64,000 nucleotides of DNA, from assembly GCF_007990715.1 (NCBI RefSeq), contig NZ_BJWY01000018.1, forward strand, positions 1 to 64,000, written 5' to 3'. Of this stretch, positions 29,306 through 37,857 are shown in pieces. The notes beneath the pieces are model-generated. The model saw only the letters and a list, made by a program, of their open reading frames with translations. It was not told the origin of the DNA and made no database searches. Numbering within the stretch: the first letter of the stretch is position 1; every line of letters starts with the position of its first letter. Both the position numbers and the translations under genes were made by a program. This DNA comes from Nocardia seriolae NBRC 15557 (lineage in GTDB: Bacteria; Actinomycetota; Actinomycetes; Mycobacteriales; Mycobacteriaceae).

Positions 29306-30351
29306 CAGCACTCCTGCCCGAGCACCGGAATGCACACCTGCGGCAGTGCCACCGGCGGCTGCGGCAGGGGCACGGTCTGCTGCGACTGGTCGATCTGCAC
29401 GCCGCCGTCGGGAATCACCAGGTCCGACAGCTTCTTCTGGAGCTCCTGCGCCGCGGTCAGGGTCGGGGTGAACTTCTGGCCGAGCTGCTCGAGCTCGGTG
29501 ATGGCGTCGGTCAGCTTGGGCTTCAGCTCCGACCAGGTCGGCTCCGCACCGCCGAGTCGCCCGAGCACGTCGCTGAGCAGCCGGATGGCCTCCGCCATTT
29601 CCGAATGCTTGTCCTCGAGCACGGTGACCAGCAGGTTGGCGTTGTCCATGAGCCGGCCCAGATCGGTCTTCGCGCCGTCGTACATGCGCACGTACTCGTC
29701 GGCCACGGCGATGGCATTGGACACCTGGCTGCGCTGGCGATCCAGCGCGTCCACGTAGTCGGCGACCGTCGTCAGCGTGGTGCGCAGGCTGTCGGGCGCG
29801 CCGTCGATCGAATTGCCCAGCGCCGCGAGGTTCTTGTTGAGCGTGGAGCCGTCGATCTTGGCCAGCGGGGTGGCGGCGTCCTGGAAGGTCTCGACCAGGC
29901 TGTAGGGCAGTCGCACCCGGTCGGCCGGGATCGGCGCGGAACCCAGCGGCTTGCTCCCGGCCGGGAACAGCGCCACGTAGTGGCCGCCGACGATGGTCAG
30001 CATGCGGATGTCCAGGGAGGTCTGATCGCCCAGGAACACATCGGTTTTCACCGTGAAGCGCATGACGACCTTGTCCGGCTTCAGTTCCAGGGACTTGACC
30101 TCGCCGACCGAGATTCCGGCCAGGCGCACATCGTCGCCCGCCTTCACCGACTGCGCCTCGGACAGCTCCGCGGTGTAGGTGTGCTTGCCGAACGGGACCA
30201 CATAGAGCGTCCCGGCGGCGGCCAGACCCAGCACCACCACGATCGCGCCGAGAATGCCCTTGCGCAGGTGCCGCTTCTGCTTGGTCGCCTCGTCGACCAC
30301 GCGATCATCGCGTTTGAAGCTGAGTCGCGGCAATGAACGCGGCAATGTCAT
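29305..30351 (-). CDS. mceC: Mce family protein C
   Basis: 348 residues: basic cytoplasmic segment, membrane helix (GILGAIVVVLGLAAAGTLYVV), MCE domain (VKAGDDVRLAGISVGEVKSLE to YVALFPAG), helical region, and a proline-rich end (VPLPQPPVALPQ). ATG 30351 overlaps the mceB stop as ATGA; an in-frame ATG at 30360 is an alternative with AGGTGG upstream. Two cysteines near the C terminus (CIPVLGQEC) may pair. Confidence 0.86.
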   Translation of the reverse strand: MTLPRSLPRLSFKRDDRVVDEATKQKRHLRKGILGAIVVVLGLAAAGTLYVVPFGKHTYTAELSEAQSVKAGDDVRLAGISVGEVKSLELKPDKVVMRFTVKTDVFLGDQTSLDIRMLTIVGGHYVALFPAGSKPLGSAPIPADRVRLPYSLVETFQDAATPLAKIDGSTLNKNLAALGNSIDGAPDSLRTTLTTVADYVDALDRQRSQVSNAIAVADEYVRMYDGAKTDLGRLMDNANLLVTVLEDKHSEMAEAIRLLSDVLGRLGGAEPTWSELKPKLTDAITELEQLGQKFTPTLTAAQELQKKLSDLVIPDGGVQIDQSQQTVPLPQPPVALPQVCIPVLGQEC

Positions 30352-31400
30352 CCGTTGCATATCGCCACCTGCTGTCCCGAAACGAGCACCTTGACCACCG
30401 GCGGCAGCTCCGCGGTCCCCTTGCTGCACACCGGCTTCCAGCCCGTCGGGCTCTGCGGCAGCGCCGCGTCGGCCGCGCCCAGCACCGCGGGCAGGCGGCT
30501 GAAGACGTCCACCGCCTCCTTGGCGTCCGGGAAGATCTGGCGGATCAACGCGTCCACATCCGAACCGCTGTTGATGCCCAGCGAATTCAGCAGATTGTCG
30601 ATGGGCCGCAGCACCGAGGGCGCGGTCATGGCGAATTGCGCCAGGCCGCCGATGTTCTGGTTCAGCGCCTCGAAAATATCGCTGAGCTGCTTGATCAACG
30701 GCACCAGGTAGTGCACCCGGCCGCCGAGGCGGTCCGACAGATCCGACATGTTCCGGATCAGCGTCCAGATCACCTGCTGCCGATTGTCCACGTAGGACGC
30801 CAGTTTCCCGATCGCGTCCATGGCCGGGCCGACCCCGCTGCCGTCGCCCTCGATCAAAGCCACCATGCTGGCGCTGAATTGGTTGATGGCCTCGGGAGAG
30901 ATGGTCTGCAGCACCGGCTTCAGGCCGTTGAACAGCTGGGTCACATCGAAGGACGGGACCGTGCGGTCCTCGCCGATGCGCACGCCCGCCGCGATCCGAT
31001 TGCCCGGCTGCGGCGGCTGCTGCAGATCGATGTACCGCTGGCCGGTCAGGTTCTGGTAGCGGATGGCCAGCTTGGAGTTGTCGTAGACGGGCGCATCGGT
31101 CTTGACCGACACCTGCACCCGGGCCTTCGCGCCTTCGAGGCCGATGTCCTTGACCTTGCCGACCTGCACGCCGTACATACGCACGTCATCGCCGACCTTG
31201 AGACCGTTGGCATCGGTGAAGATGGCGTCGTGGGTCTCGGTTCCGCCGGACACCGGCCGCTGAATCGCGGTCAGCACCAGCATCAAAACCACCACGATGA
31301 CGCCTGCGAACAGCGCCAGCCGCCACGCCGCGGCCTTGACACGCCCACCCGTCGCCCCACCGCCACCCCCGACGGAATCGCTGCGCGATGCCCGCCTCAT
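30348..31400 (-). CDS. mceB: Mce family protein B
   Basis: 350 residues: basic/Gly-rich N terminus, anchor helix LALFAGVIVVVLMLVLTAI, MCE domain with LKVGDDVRMYGVQVGKVKDIG and QNLTGQRYIDLQQP, helical region, Cys-containing C terminus. It overlaps mceA and mceC by four bases each. The conserved RYQNLTGQRY motif is typical of MceB. Confidence 0.88.
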   Translation of the reverse strand: MRRASRSDSVGGGGGATGGRVKAAAWRLALFAGVIVVVLMLVLTAIQRPVSGGTETHDAIFTDANGLKVGDDVRMYGVQVGKVKDIGLEGAKARVQVSVKTDAPVYDNSKLAIRYQNLTGQRYIDLQQPPQPGNRIAAGVRIGEDRTVPSFDVTQLFNGLKPVLQTISPEAINQFSASMVALIEGDGSGVGPAMDAIGKLASYVDNRQQVIWTLIRNMSDLSDRLGGRVHYLVPLIKQLSDIFEALNQNIGGLAQFAMTAPSVLRPIDNLLNSLGINSGSDVDALIRQIFPDAKEAVDVFSRLPAVLGAADAALPQSPTGWKPVCSKGTAELPPVVKVLVSGQQVAICNG

Positions 31401-32425
31401 TTGGCACCTCCCAGCAGCGGCACCGCGATGCCGGGCACGCCCTTCAGATCGACCTGCACGTTCAGCACCGGTCCCTGCCCGTTGTCGGGCATGGCCGCGC
31501 TCAAACGCTGTAGCAGCAGCTTCAATTCGGCCCCGGACTGCTGCGGCTGAGGCACCATCTGCGCCAGCGCGGTCAGGATCGGCACCAGCATGTCGGTGGT
31601 GCTCGACAGCTGAGTCCCGGCCTCGGAGAGGGTGTTCGCCAGCGCGGGCAGCAACTGCCCGGTCAGCGTCGCGACGCCCTTGTCGTAGGCGGCCCGATCG
31701 TTCTGCAACCGCTGCATGCTGCGGATCAGGTCGATCACCTGCACGGTCGCGCCCGCGAACTGCCCGCCGCCGTCGAAGGCCGGGCCGAGTTCGCCGAACA
31801 GCTGCGACATCGGCATCTTCTGGTTGTCGGTGATGGTGCGCTGCGCGGTGATGAGCGCCTGCACCAGCGGCATGAACGCCTGGGTGTCGGCCGCGGCCTG
31901 CGCGATCACCGATGCCATCTGCTGCGTCAGCACCGAACCGCCGACCTGCGAGGCGCTGCGCAGAATCGAGCCCATGGTGGCGTCGTAGACCTGCGTGGCA
32001 TTGCGGCCGGTGAAGTCCAGCACCGCACCCGTGCGCAGCGGCGAGCCGCCCGCGCCCCGGCGCAATTCGATCTCGCTGATGCCGAACAGGTTGGCGGGCG
32101 CGTAATCGACCTGGAGGCTGTCGTCGATCCCGAACAGCTTGGTGTCGTCCAGCCGCAGCGAGATCTGCTGCGTGCCATGCTGATCCGGCGCGATATCGGT
32201 GACCTTGCCGACCACCACGCCATTGGCCCGCACCTCGGTGCCGACCAGCACGCCGTCACCGATCTGCTCGGTGCGCAGCGAAACCGCGATCCCGGCCTCG
32301 GTCTGCTGCGACCGGTACAGCGACCAGCCCGCCACCACGGCCACCACCAGCGCCAGCGCGACCGCACCGACCGTCATCGAGCGCTTGCGATCGACGGCCA
32401 CACCCGGCATTCCGTAATTCGGCAT
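31397..32425 (-). CDS. mceA: Mce family protein A
   Basis: 342 residues: anchor helix (MTVGAVALALVVAVVAGW), MCE domain (IGDGVLVGTEVRANGVVVGKV to PANLFGISEIELRR), long helical part, end VPGIAVPLLGGAK. First Mce subunit of the operon, three bases after yrbEB. It is shorter than many MceA proteins (about 400 residues). An internal ATG five codons in is an alternative start. Confidence 0.87.
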   Translation of the reverse strand: MPNYGMPGVAVDRKRSMTVGAVALALVVAVVAGWSLYRSQQTEAGIAVSLRTEQIGDGVLVGTEVRANGVVVGKVTDIAPDQHGTQQISLRLDDTKLFGIDDSLQVDYAPANLFGISEIELRRGAGGSPLRTGAVLDFTGRNATQVYDATMGSILRSASQVGGSVLTQQMASVIAQAAADTQAFMPLVQALITAQRTITDNQKMPMSQLFGELGPAFDGGGQFAGATVQVIDLIRSMQRLQNDRAAYDKGVATLTGQLLPALANTLSEAGTQLSSTTDMLVPILTALAQMVPQPQQSGAELKLLLQRLSAAMPDNGQGPVLNVQVDLKGVPGIAVPLLGGAK

Positions 32426-32428
32426 CCC

Positions 32429-33292
32429 CTACCCCGTGAACGTAATCGCCGAGTTGAAGCCCCAGAGGGACAGCGAGAGCACCATGTCCATGGCGATGAT
32501 GGCCACCGACGACGCGCGCACCGCCTTGCCCGAGGCGATACCCACGCCCTCGGGGCCGCCGGTGGCGAAAAAGCCGTAGTAGCAGTGGATCAGGATGACG
32601 ACCACCGCGAAGATGGCCACCTTCACCACGGCCGCGATCACGTCGAACCCGGACACGAACTGGAAGAAGTAGTGGTCGTACACGCCCGCCGAGGCCCCGT
32701 GCACCAGCGTGATCAGCCCGCGGCAGGCCGCGTAGGACAGGATCAGCGCGATCAGGAAGGTCGGCACGATGGCGACCGCGCCCGCCAGCACGCGGGTGGT
32801 CACCACGAAGGGAACCGAACGCAGACCCAGAGACTCGATCGCATCGATCTCCTCGGAGATGCGCATGGATCCGATCTCGGCGGTCATGCGGCAGCCCGCC
32901 TGCGCGGCGAAACCGATGGCCGCCACGATCGGGGCCAGCTCACGGGTGGTCGCGTAGGCCGACACCAGACCCGAGACCGGGCCCATACCGAGCATGTCGA
33001 GCGTGGTGAAGGACTCCACCGCCACCGACGCGCCCATCACCAGCCCCAGCACGATCATCATCGGCACGGTCCCGCCGCCCACGATGACCGAGCCACGGCC
33101 CCAGGTCATGTCCGAGATGGCCCGCATGGTCTCCGCGCGATAGCGCTTGAGCGTCAGCGGAATCGACGAGAGCACCTGCCAGACGAACGCGAGCGTGAAG
33201 CCCAGGTTCTCCACGCGGCGCAGGATCCGGCCGCGGCGGCGGTAGGCGCGTGCGGCCCAGCCCAGCCCCTTGGGTACATAGGTAGCCGACAT
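32429..33292 (-). CDS. yrbEB: YrbE/MlaE-type permease B of the mce operon
   Basis: 287-residue integral membrane permease, the MlaE-like subunit that pairs with YrbEA and an ATPase (MceG, encoded elsewhere) to energise lipid import. Recognised by AAQAGCRMTAEIGSMRISEEIDAIESLG, the cytoplasmic EQ-like coupling loop of MlaE proteins, and by five to six hydrophobic segments. The ATG shares bases with the yrbEA stop (TGATG). The longer upstream frame runs through yrbEA and is not coding. Confidence 0.92.
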   Translation of the reverse strand: MSATYVPKGLGWAARAYRRRGRILRRVENLGFTLAFVWQVLSSIPLTLKRYRAETMRAISDMTWGRGSVIVGGGTVPMMIVLGLVMGASVAVESFTTLDMLGMGPVSGLVSAYATTRELAPIVAAIGFAAQAGCRMTAEIGSMRISEEIDAIESLGLRSVPFVVTTRVLAGAVAIVPTFLIALILSYAACRGLITLVHGASAGVYDHYFFQFVSGFDVIAAVVKVAIFAVVVILIHCYYGFFATGGPEGVGIASGKAVRASSVAIIAMDMVLSLSLWGFNSAITFTG

Positions 33293-34128
33293 CAGGCCAG
33301 CCTCGTGGGCAGGAACAGATCGGTGAGCTGGGTCGCGACCAGGTTCACGGTCACGATCGACACCACCGACAGCACCACCGCGGCGTTCACGGCGTCGGCG
33401 ACACCCCGCGGGCCGCCCTTCGCCTCGAGCCCGCGCTGGCAGGCGATGATCACCACGAGGAACCCGAAGATGACGGCCTTCAGCAGCGACACCCACACGT
33501 CGGCGGTGGTGGTGAAGGATCCGAAGGTGGTCCAGTAGGAGCCCGGCGTGACGCCCTGCCCGCCGATGGCCACGCCGTACCCGGCGAGCACGCCCACGAA
33601 GATGATGAGCACGTTCAGCAGCGGCGCGACGAAGACCATGGCCACCAGGCGCGGGATCACCAGGCGGTGAATCGGGCTGATGCCCATGGTGTTCAGCGCG
33701 TCGATCTCCTCGCGGATGGTGCGCGCACCCAGATCCGCCGCCAACGCCGCGGCTCCCGCGCCGCCCAGCAGGAAGCCGGTGGCCAGCGGCGCGCCCTGCT
33801 TGATGACGCCCAGGCCGCCGGTCGCGCCCAGCAGCGAGTCCGCGCCGAGGGTGTGAATCAGATTGCCCACCTGGACCGAAACGATGACGCCGAACGGAAT
33901 GGCGATGAGCACGGCCGGAATCGCGGTGACGGTGATCAGCCGCCAAGCCTGGAGAATGGCCTCTTTCCACTGGAATTGCCGGCGCGCGATATCGGTGAAG
34001 GTGCCGATCACCGCTTCCTCGGCAATGCCGACCGCGCGGCCGAAGGTGCGCAGCGACGCCACCGCGGTGCTGGAGAAGTTGTCGCGCACGATGCGCACGG
34101 CGGACCGACTCTGGGTGGCCCGGGTCAT
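33292..34128 (-). CDS. yrbEA: YrbE/MlaE-type permease A of the mce operon
   Basis: 278 residues, MlaE family. The coupling loop reads LAADLGARTIREEIDALNTMGIS; hydrophobic segments follow the family pattern (VTAIPAVLIAIPFGVIVSVQV, LVAMVFVAPLLNVLIIFVGV). First gene of the operon, so the promoter should be in the 384 bp upstream. Ribosome site weak (GAAG about twelve bases before the ATG). No ATPase gene accompanies it, which is normal for mce operons. Confidence 0.92.
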   Translation of the reverse strand: MTRATQSRSAVRIVRDNFSSTAVASLRTFGRAVGIAEEAVIGTFTDIARRQFQWKEAILQAWRLITVTAIPAVLIAIPFGVIVSVQVGNLIHTLGADSLLGATGGLGVIKQGAPLATGFLLGGAGAAALAADLGARTIREEIDALNTMGISPIHRLVIPRLVAMVFVAPLLNVLIIFVGVLAGYGVAIGGQGVTPGSYWTTFGSFTTTADVWVSLLKAVIFGFLVVIIACQRGLEAKGGPRGVADAVNAAVVLSVVSIVTVNLVATQLTDLFLPTRLA

Positions 34129-34138
34129 CGCGGGACTA

Positions 34139-34512
34139 CTTCATCAGGTCGCCGGAATCGGCGCGGGGTGACGAGCTTCAAATTTCTTCTCCGTGATCGG
34201 CAACACTGCCTGCCATCAAAGCTAATGGTTACGGCGAGTTACAACAAATCGCTTTGTGATGTGATCGAGACCTCCAAGCTACCCACCGGTACGCGATCTG
34301 TCATGCCCGGTCATTGGGACATCCATGCATGCCACATGCGGTTCTAGAACCTGTTATCAGAGCGATGTGACATCCTGTGTGACTCACAGCACCCCATCGG
34401 CGAACCCTGGATGAGACCGTTTCGAGACCACCGGCCATACCGAAAGCGGAATTGAGTGATCTGGCAGCAACCACTCATTTCCCATCGAACCCACGCGTAA
34501 CCCGGAGGCGGC
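34139..34512. promoter_or_regulatory. Divergent region upstream of the mce operon
   Basis: About 370 bp, AT-richer than its surroundings, with no convincing gene. On the minus strand it carries GTAACTCGCCGTAACC roughly 90 bp before yrbEA; on the plus strand TGTGACATCC followed by TGTGACTCACA near 34365-34387. No regulator gene is adjacent, so I cannot assign an operator. The mce promoter is expected here. Confidence 0.4.
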
Positions 34513-34743
34513 GTGTTCACTGTCGCTGTGGACAACACGGTGTCGGCGGTCCTCCATGCGATCGAGACCGGCGACTGGGCGGAATTCGCCAAACTGGTGC
34601 ACCCGTATGTGCATTGGACCGAGGACGGGACGACCACTCGCGGCCGCACCCGGGTCATGGCGCTGCTATCCCGGCACGATGCGACGAAACCCGCGGCCTC
34701 TTACGAACTGCGCGACGGCCAGGTCTACCGCTGGACCTCGTGA
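34513..34743 (+). CDS. Small NTF2/SnoaL-like protein
   Basis: 76 residues. VLHAIETGDWAEFAKLVHPYVHWTEDGTTTRGRTRVMALL matches the first half of SnoaL-like/nuclear-transport-factor-2 domains, and YELRDGQVYRWTS closes it. It is shorter than a complete ~120-residue NTF2 fold and may be a minimal or truncated member. GTG 34513 has GGAGGCGG directly upstream. Convergent with the ChaA-like gene. Confidence 0.6.
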   Translation: MFTVAVDNTVSAVLHAIETGDWAEFAKLVHPYVHWTEDGTTTRGRTRVMALLSRHDATKPAASYELRDGQVYRWTS

Positions 34744-34767
34744 CCGGGCCCGACGACCGGGGACCGG

Positions 34768-35865
34768 TCAGGGGCTGACCGCCAGAAATACGAAGCCCGA
34801 GAACAACACCAGGTGCACGCAGCCCTGGAGCAGGGTCGCGCGGCCCGGCACCACGGTCAGCGCGCCGACCACCACGGTCAACGCCAGCAGCACCATCTGG
34901 GTCGCGCCCAGGCCCAGCATGAGCGGGCCCTCGATCCAGATCGAGGCCAGCGCGATGGCCGGAATGGTCAGGCCGATGCTGGCCATGGCCGAGCCCAGCG
35001 CGAGGTTCAGCGAGATCTGCACCCGATCCCGGCGCGCGGCGCGCACGGCCGCGATGGTCTCGGGCAGCAGCACCAGCAGCGCGATCACCACGCCGACCGC
35101 GGACTGCGGCAGACCGGCCGCGGCGATGCCGGATTCGATATTCGGCGAGACCACCTTGGCCAAGCCCACCACGCCGATCAAGGCAACCAGCAGCAAACCC
35201 AGACTCAGCAGCGCCTGCTTCCTGGTCGGCGGCTCGTCGTGTTCCTCCTCGGCCGCCGTCGACGCGCCCTCGACGGGGAGGAAGTCGTCCGGATGCCGGA
35301 CCGTCTGGACCATGACGAACACGCCGTAGAGCACCAGCGAGGCCACCGCGGCGAAGATCAGCTGCGAGGCCGAGAAGACCGGGCCGGGCTCGCTGGTGGT
35401 GAAGGTCGGCAGCACCAGACTCAGTGTCGCGAGCGTGGCGACGGTGGCCAGGGCCGCGCCCGTGCCCTCCGCATTGAAGACCGCCACCCGCCGTCGCAGC
35501 GCGCCGACCAGCAGTGACAGCCCGAAAATGCCATTGCACGTGATCATTACGGCCGCGAAGACGGTATCGCGGGCCAGCGAGGCCGCCTTCTCGCCGCTCG
35601 AGATCATCAGCGTGACGATCAGCCCGACCTCGATGATGGTCACCGCCACCGCCAGGATCAGCGACCCGAACGGCTCGCCCACCCGATGCGCCACGGTCTC
35701 GGCGTGATGCACCGCCGAAAGCACCGCGCCGATCAGCCAGACCGCCACCAGCACCGCCAGCAGGGAGCTGAGTTCGCGGCCCCAGGCGGCGGCCAGTACC
35801 ACGCCCGCCACCAGCGGGAGGATGACCGACCAGTACCGACTGCAGAAACGCACCATGATCTCCAT
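34768..35865 (-). CDS. chaA: Ca2+/H+ (or Na+/H+) antiporter, ChaA type
   Basis: 365-residue integral membrane cation/H+ antiporter of the CaCA superfamily. The two alpha repeats are recognisable: GEPFGSLILAVAVTIIEVGLI in the N-terminal half and SAVGVVIALLVLLPETIAAVRAA in the C-terminal half, separated by an acidic cytoplasmic loop (ASTAAEEEHDEPP). About eleven hydrophobic segments. ATG 35865 or the ATG nine bases later are both possible starts. Likely ion or pH homeostasis; cation specificity is not readable from sequence. Confidence 0.85.
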   Translation of the reverse strand: MEIMVRFCSRYWSVILPLVAGVVLAAAWGRELSSLLAVLVAVWLIGAVLSAVHHAETVAHRVGEPFGSLILAVAVTIIEVGLIVTLMISSGEKAASLARDTVFAAVMITCNGIFGLSLLVGALRRRVAVFNAEGTGAALATVATLATLSLVLPTFTTSEPGPVFSASQLIFAAVASLVLYGVFVMVQTVRHPDDFLPVEGASTAAEEEHDEPPTRKQALLSLGLLLVALIGVVGLAKVVSPNIESGIAAAGLPQSAVGVVIALLVLLPETIAAVRAARRDRVQISLNLALGSAMASIGLTIPAIALASIWIEGPLMLGLGATQMVLLALTVVVGALTVVPGRATLLQGCVHLVLFSGFVFLAVSP

Positions 35866-35962
35866 CGTTCCAGCAAACCGTCCGCATACCCCGCAAATGG
35901 GAGCCATCCCTCCCCCGGTCGCCCTACCGCATGACCGCCCGCCGGTAGATTAGGCTGCCCAC

Positions 35963-36703
35963 GTGGACGACACCACCGGAACCGACACGACCACGGCACA
36001 GCCGCATCCGCACGAGCCGCACGACACGAGCTTGGCGGCCAAGCTCAACTGGCTGCGCGCGGGTGTGCTGGGCGCGAACGACGGCATCGTCTCCACCGCG
36101 GGCCTGGTGGTCGGCGTCGCGGCCGCCTCCACCGACAGCAGCGCCATCCTCACCGCGGGCATCGCGGGCCTGGCCGCGGGCGCGATCTCCATGGCCGTCG
36201 GCGAGTACGTCTCGGTCAGCACCCAGCGCGATACCGAACGCGCGCTGCTGTCCAAGGAGAAGCGGGAACTGGCCGAGGAGCCGGAATTCGAACTCGCCGA
36301 ACTCACCCAGATCTATCGGGACAAGGGACTGCGGCCCGAGACCGCGCGCAAGGTGGCCGAGGAACTCACCGCCCACGACGCCTTCGCCGCCCACGCCGAG
36401 GCCGAATTGGGTTTGGACCCACACGAACTGACCAACCCCTGGCATGCCGCGGTGTCCTCGGCGATCTCCTTCACCCTGGGTGCGATCCTGCCGATCCTCG
36501 CGATCCTGCTGCCGCCGACGCAGTGGCGAATCCCGGTCTGTTTCGCCGCCGTCCTGCTGGCGCTGGCCGTCACCGGCTCGGTGAGCGCCCGGCTCGGCGG
36601 CGCCAATCCGCAGCGGGCCGTGCTGCGGGTCGTGCTGGGCGGCGCGCTGGCCATGGCCGTCACCTACGGGATCGGGCAGCTCGCGGGCGTTTCCGGCATC
36701 TAG
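35963..36703 (+). CDS. VIT1/CCC1-family iron/manganese transporter
   Basis: 246 residues. Histidine-rich N terminus (QPHPHEPHD) then LRAGVLGANDGIVSTAGLVVGVAAA and GAISMAVGEYVSVSTQRDTE, the hallmark of VIT/CCC1 proteins, then a cytoplasmic metal-binding helical region (ELAELTQIYRDKGL) and three C-terminal helices. It exports Fe2+ or Mn2+ from the cytoplasm in characterised relatives. GTG start at 35963. Its stop overlaps the stop of the convergent proline-rich gene. Confidence 0.88.
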   Translation: MDDTTGTDTTTAQPHPHEPHDTSLAAKLNWLRAGVLGANDGIVSTAGLVVGVAAASTDSSAILTAGIAGLAAGAISMAVGEYVSVSTQRDTERALLSKEKRELAEEPEFELAELTQIYRDKGLRPETARKVAEELTAHDAFAAHAEAELGLDPHELTNPWHAAVSSAISFTLGAILPILAILLPPTQWRIPVCFAAVLLALAVTGSVSARLGGANPQRAVLRVVLGGALAMAVTYGIGQLAGVSGI

Positions 36704-37155
36704 CCGACGGCGGGAGCCGAATCATCCTGCGGCGCGGCCAGATCCGACGGCGGGGGCACGTCCGGCGGAGCCGACGCGGGCTGGGCGGCGGGCACATCGA
36801 TCGGGACCGCGGGCTCGGGGCCGATCACGATCGGGATATCCACCGGATGCGGTGCGACGGGCGCGGGCGGCGGAACCGCCGCGGCGGGCGGGGCCGGATT
36901 CGCGGCGGGGGCGGCCGGAAGCTGTTCGGCGGGAGCGACATCGGGTGGGCGACGGCCGGGCACCGCGTGGTCGTGGCGCGGCCGCACGACATTGACGATG
37001 GAGCCGTCGGCCACCGGGCGATCCCCGGAACCGGTGAGCAGCATGCCCGCGCCCACGCCCGTGGTCATCAGGGCGGCGACCAGAACCACCAGGGCCAGCC
37101 GACGGGGATCGAGATCGCCCGGATCGCGCTGGATCTCGTCGACGGTGCCGAGCAT
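36700..37155 (-). CDS. Membrane-anchored proline/alanine-rich protein
   Basis: 151 residues: about 20 cytoplasmic residues (MLGTVDEIQRDPGDLDPRR), one membrane helix (LALVVLVAALMTTGVGAGMLL), then a Pro/Ala/Val-rich extracytoplasmic tail with repeated PAPV, PPP and PVDIPIVIG units. AAGGAGG six bases before the ATG. It lies 32 bp after a similar gene and is probably co-transcribed with it. A cell-wall-spanning or wall-binding role is plausible but unproven. Confidence 0.6.
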   Translation of the reverse strand: MLGTVDEIQRDPGDLDPRRLALVVLVAALMTTGVGAGMLLTGSGDRPVADGSIVNVVRPRHDHAVPGRRPPDVAPAEQLPAAPAANPAPPAAAVPPPAPVAPHPVDIPIVIGPEPAVPIDVPAAQPASAPPDVPPPSDLAAPQDDSAPAVG

Positions 37156-37187
37156 GGCCGTCCTCCTTCGGATTCCGGGCCGCGACC

Positions 37188-37700
37188 TCAAGGAGCGGGC
37201 GGCGGCGGGGGCGGGGGTGGGGGCAGCAGGAACGGGAGGATCGGGGCCAGGATGTCGGGCAGCGCGGGCGGGGCGGGAGCGGGTGGCGGCGGCGGGGCCG
37301 CGGCCGATTCGGTGGTCGCCTCGACCGGGGCGGGCGGAGCGACATATTGCTCGGTTTGCGGTGCGGGAGCGGGCATCTGCACCGGGGCGGCCGGAGCGGG
37401 CGCCGGTGCGGGCGCGGGCGGCGGCACCTGGGCCTTGACCGGCTGGGTGGTGCTCGAGGACGGGGTACCGGTCTCGTCGACCCCGCCCGGATTGTGCAAC
37501 CCGGCGCGCAGGGTGCCGCCGATCAGGGCGACGACCACGCCCATGGCGAGGATGACCAGACCGACGAGCGCCTTCGACGACATCTCCCCCGGCGCGGCCA
37601 GGCCGGGCGTGCCCTCGGCGGTGACCGGGTCGTCAGCGGAGGCGGTGGCGAGTCGATCCCGCACCACCTCGGGTTTCCCACGAACCGCACCCACCGCCAC
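37188..37700 (-). CDS. Membrane-anchored proline-rich protein
   Basis: 170 residues: cytoplasmic head with VRDRLATASADDP, one membrane helix (ALVGLVILAMGVVVALIGGTL), a Ser/Thr segment, PAPAPAPAPA repeats, and a C terminus of ILPFLLPPPPPPPPPAP. GTG 37700 with AAGGAG seven bases upstream. Same architecture as the gene 32 bp downstream, suggesting an old duplication. Function unknown; the polyproline run may need elongation factor P. Confidence 0.62.
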   Translation of the reverse strand: MAVGAVRGKPEVVRDRLATASADDPVTAEGTPGLAAPGEMSSKALVGLVILAMGVVVALIGGTLRAGLHNPGGVDETGTPSSSTTQPVKAQVPPPAPAPAPAPAAPVQMPAPAPQTEQYVAPPAPVEATTESAAAPPPPPAPAPPALPDILAPILPFLLPPPPPPPPPAP

Positions 37701-37857
37701 CCGGGAACTCCTTCGAGTCGAAGTACACGCCCGCCGATCCGAAATGCTTCTCCTTCAAGGAACCGTACACAGATTTGCCAGGGGGCTGAACGGGCTACAC
37801 GGTAAGGAAATAGTTCCAGGTGGGTATCTATTCGTACCGATTGCCAATAAGTAGCGG

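Noticed and set aside
34365..34387. CRP-type site (TGTGA-N6-TCACA) upstream of the mce operon.
   Set aside because: Half-sites are present but the spacing is wrong (12 instead of 6), so a canonical CRP site is not supported.
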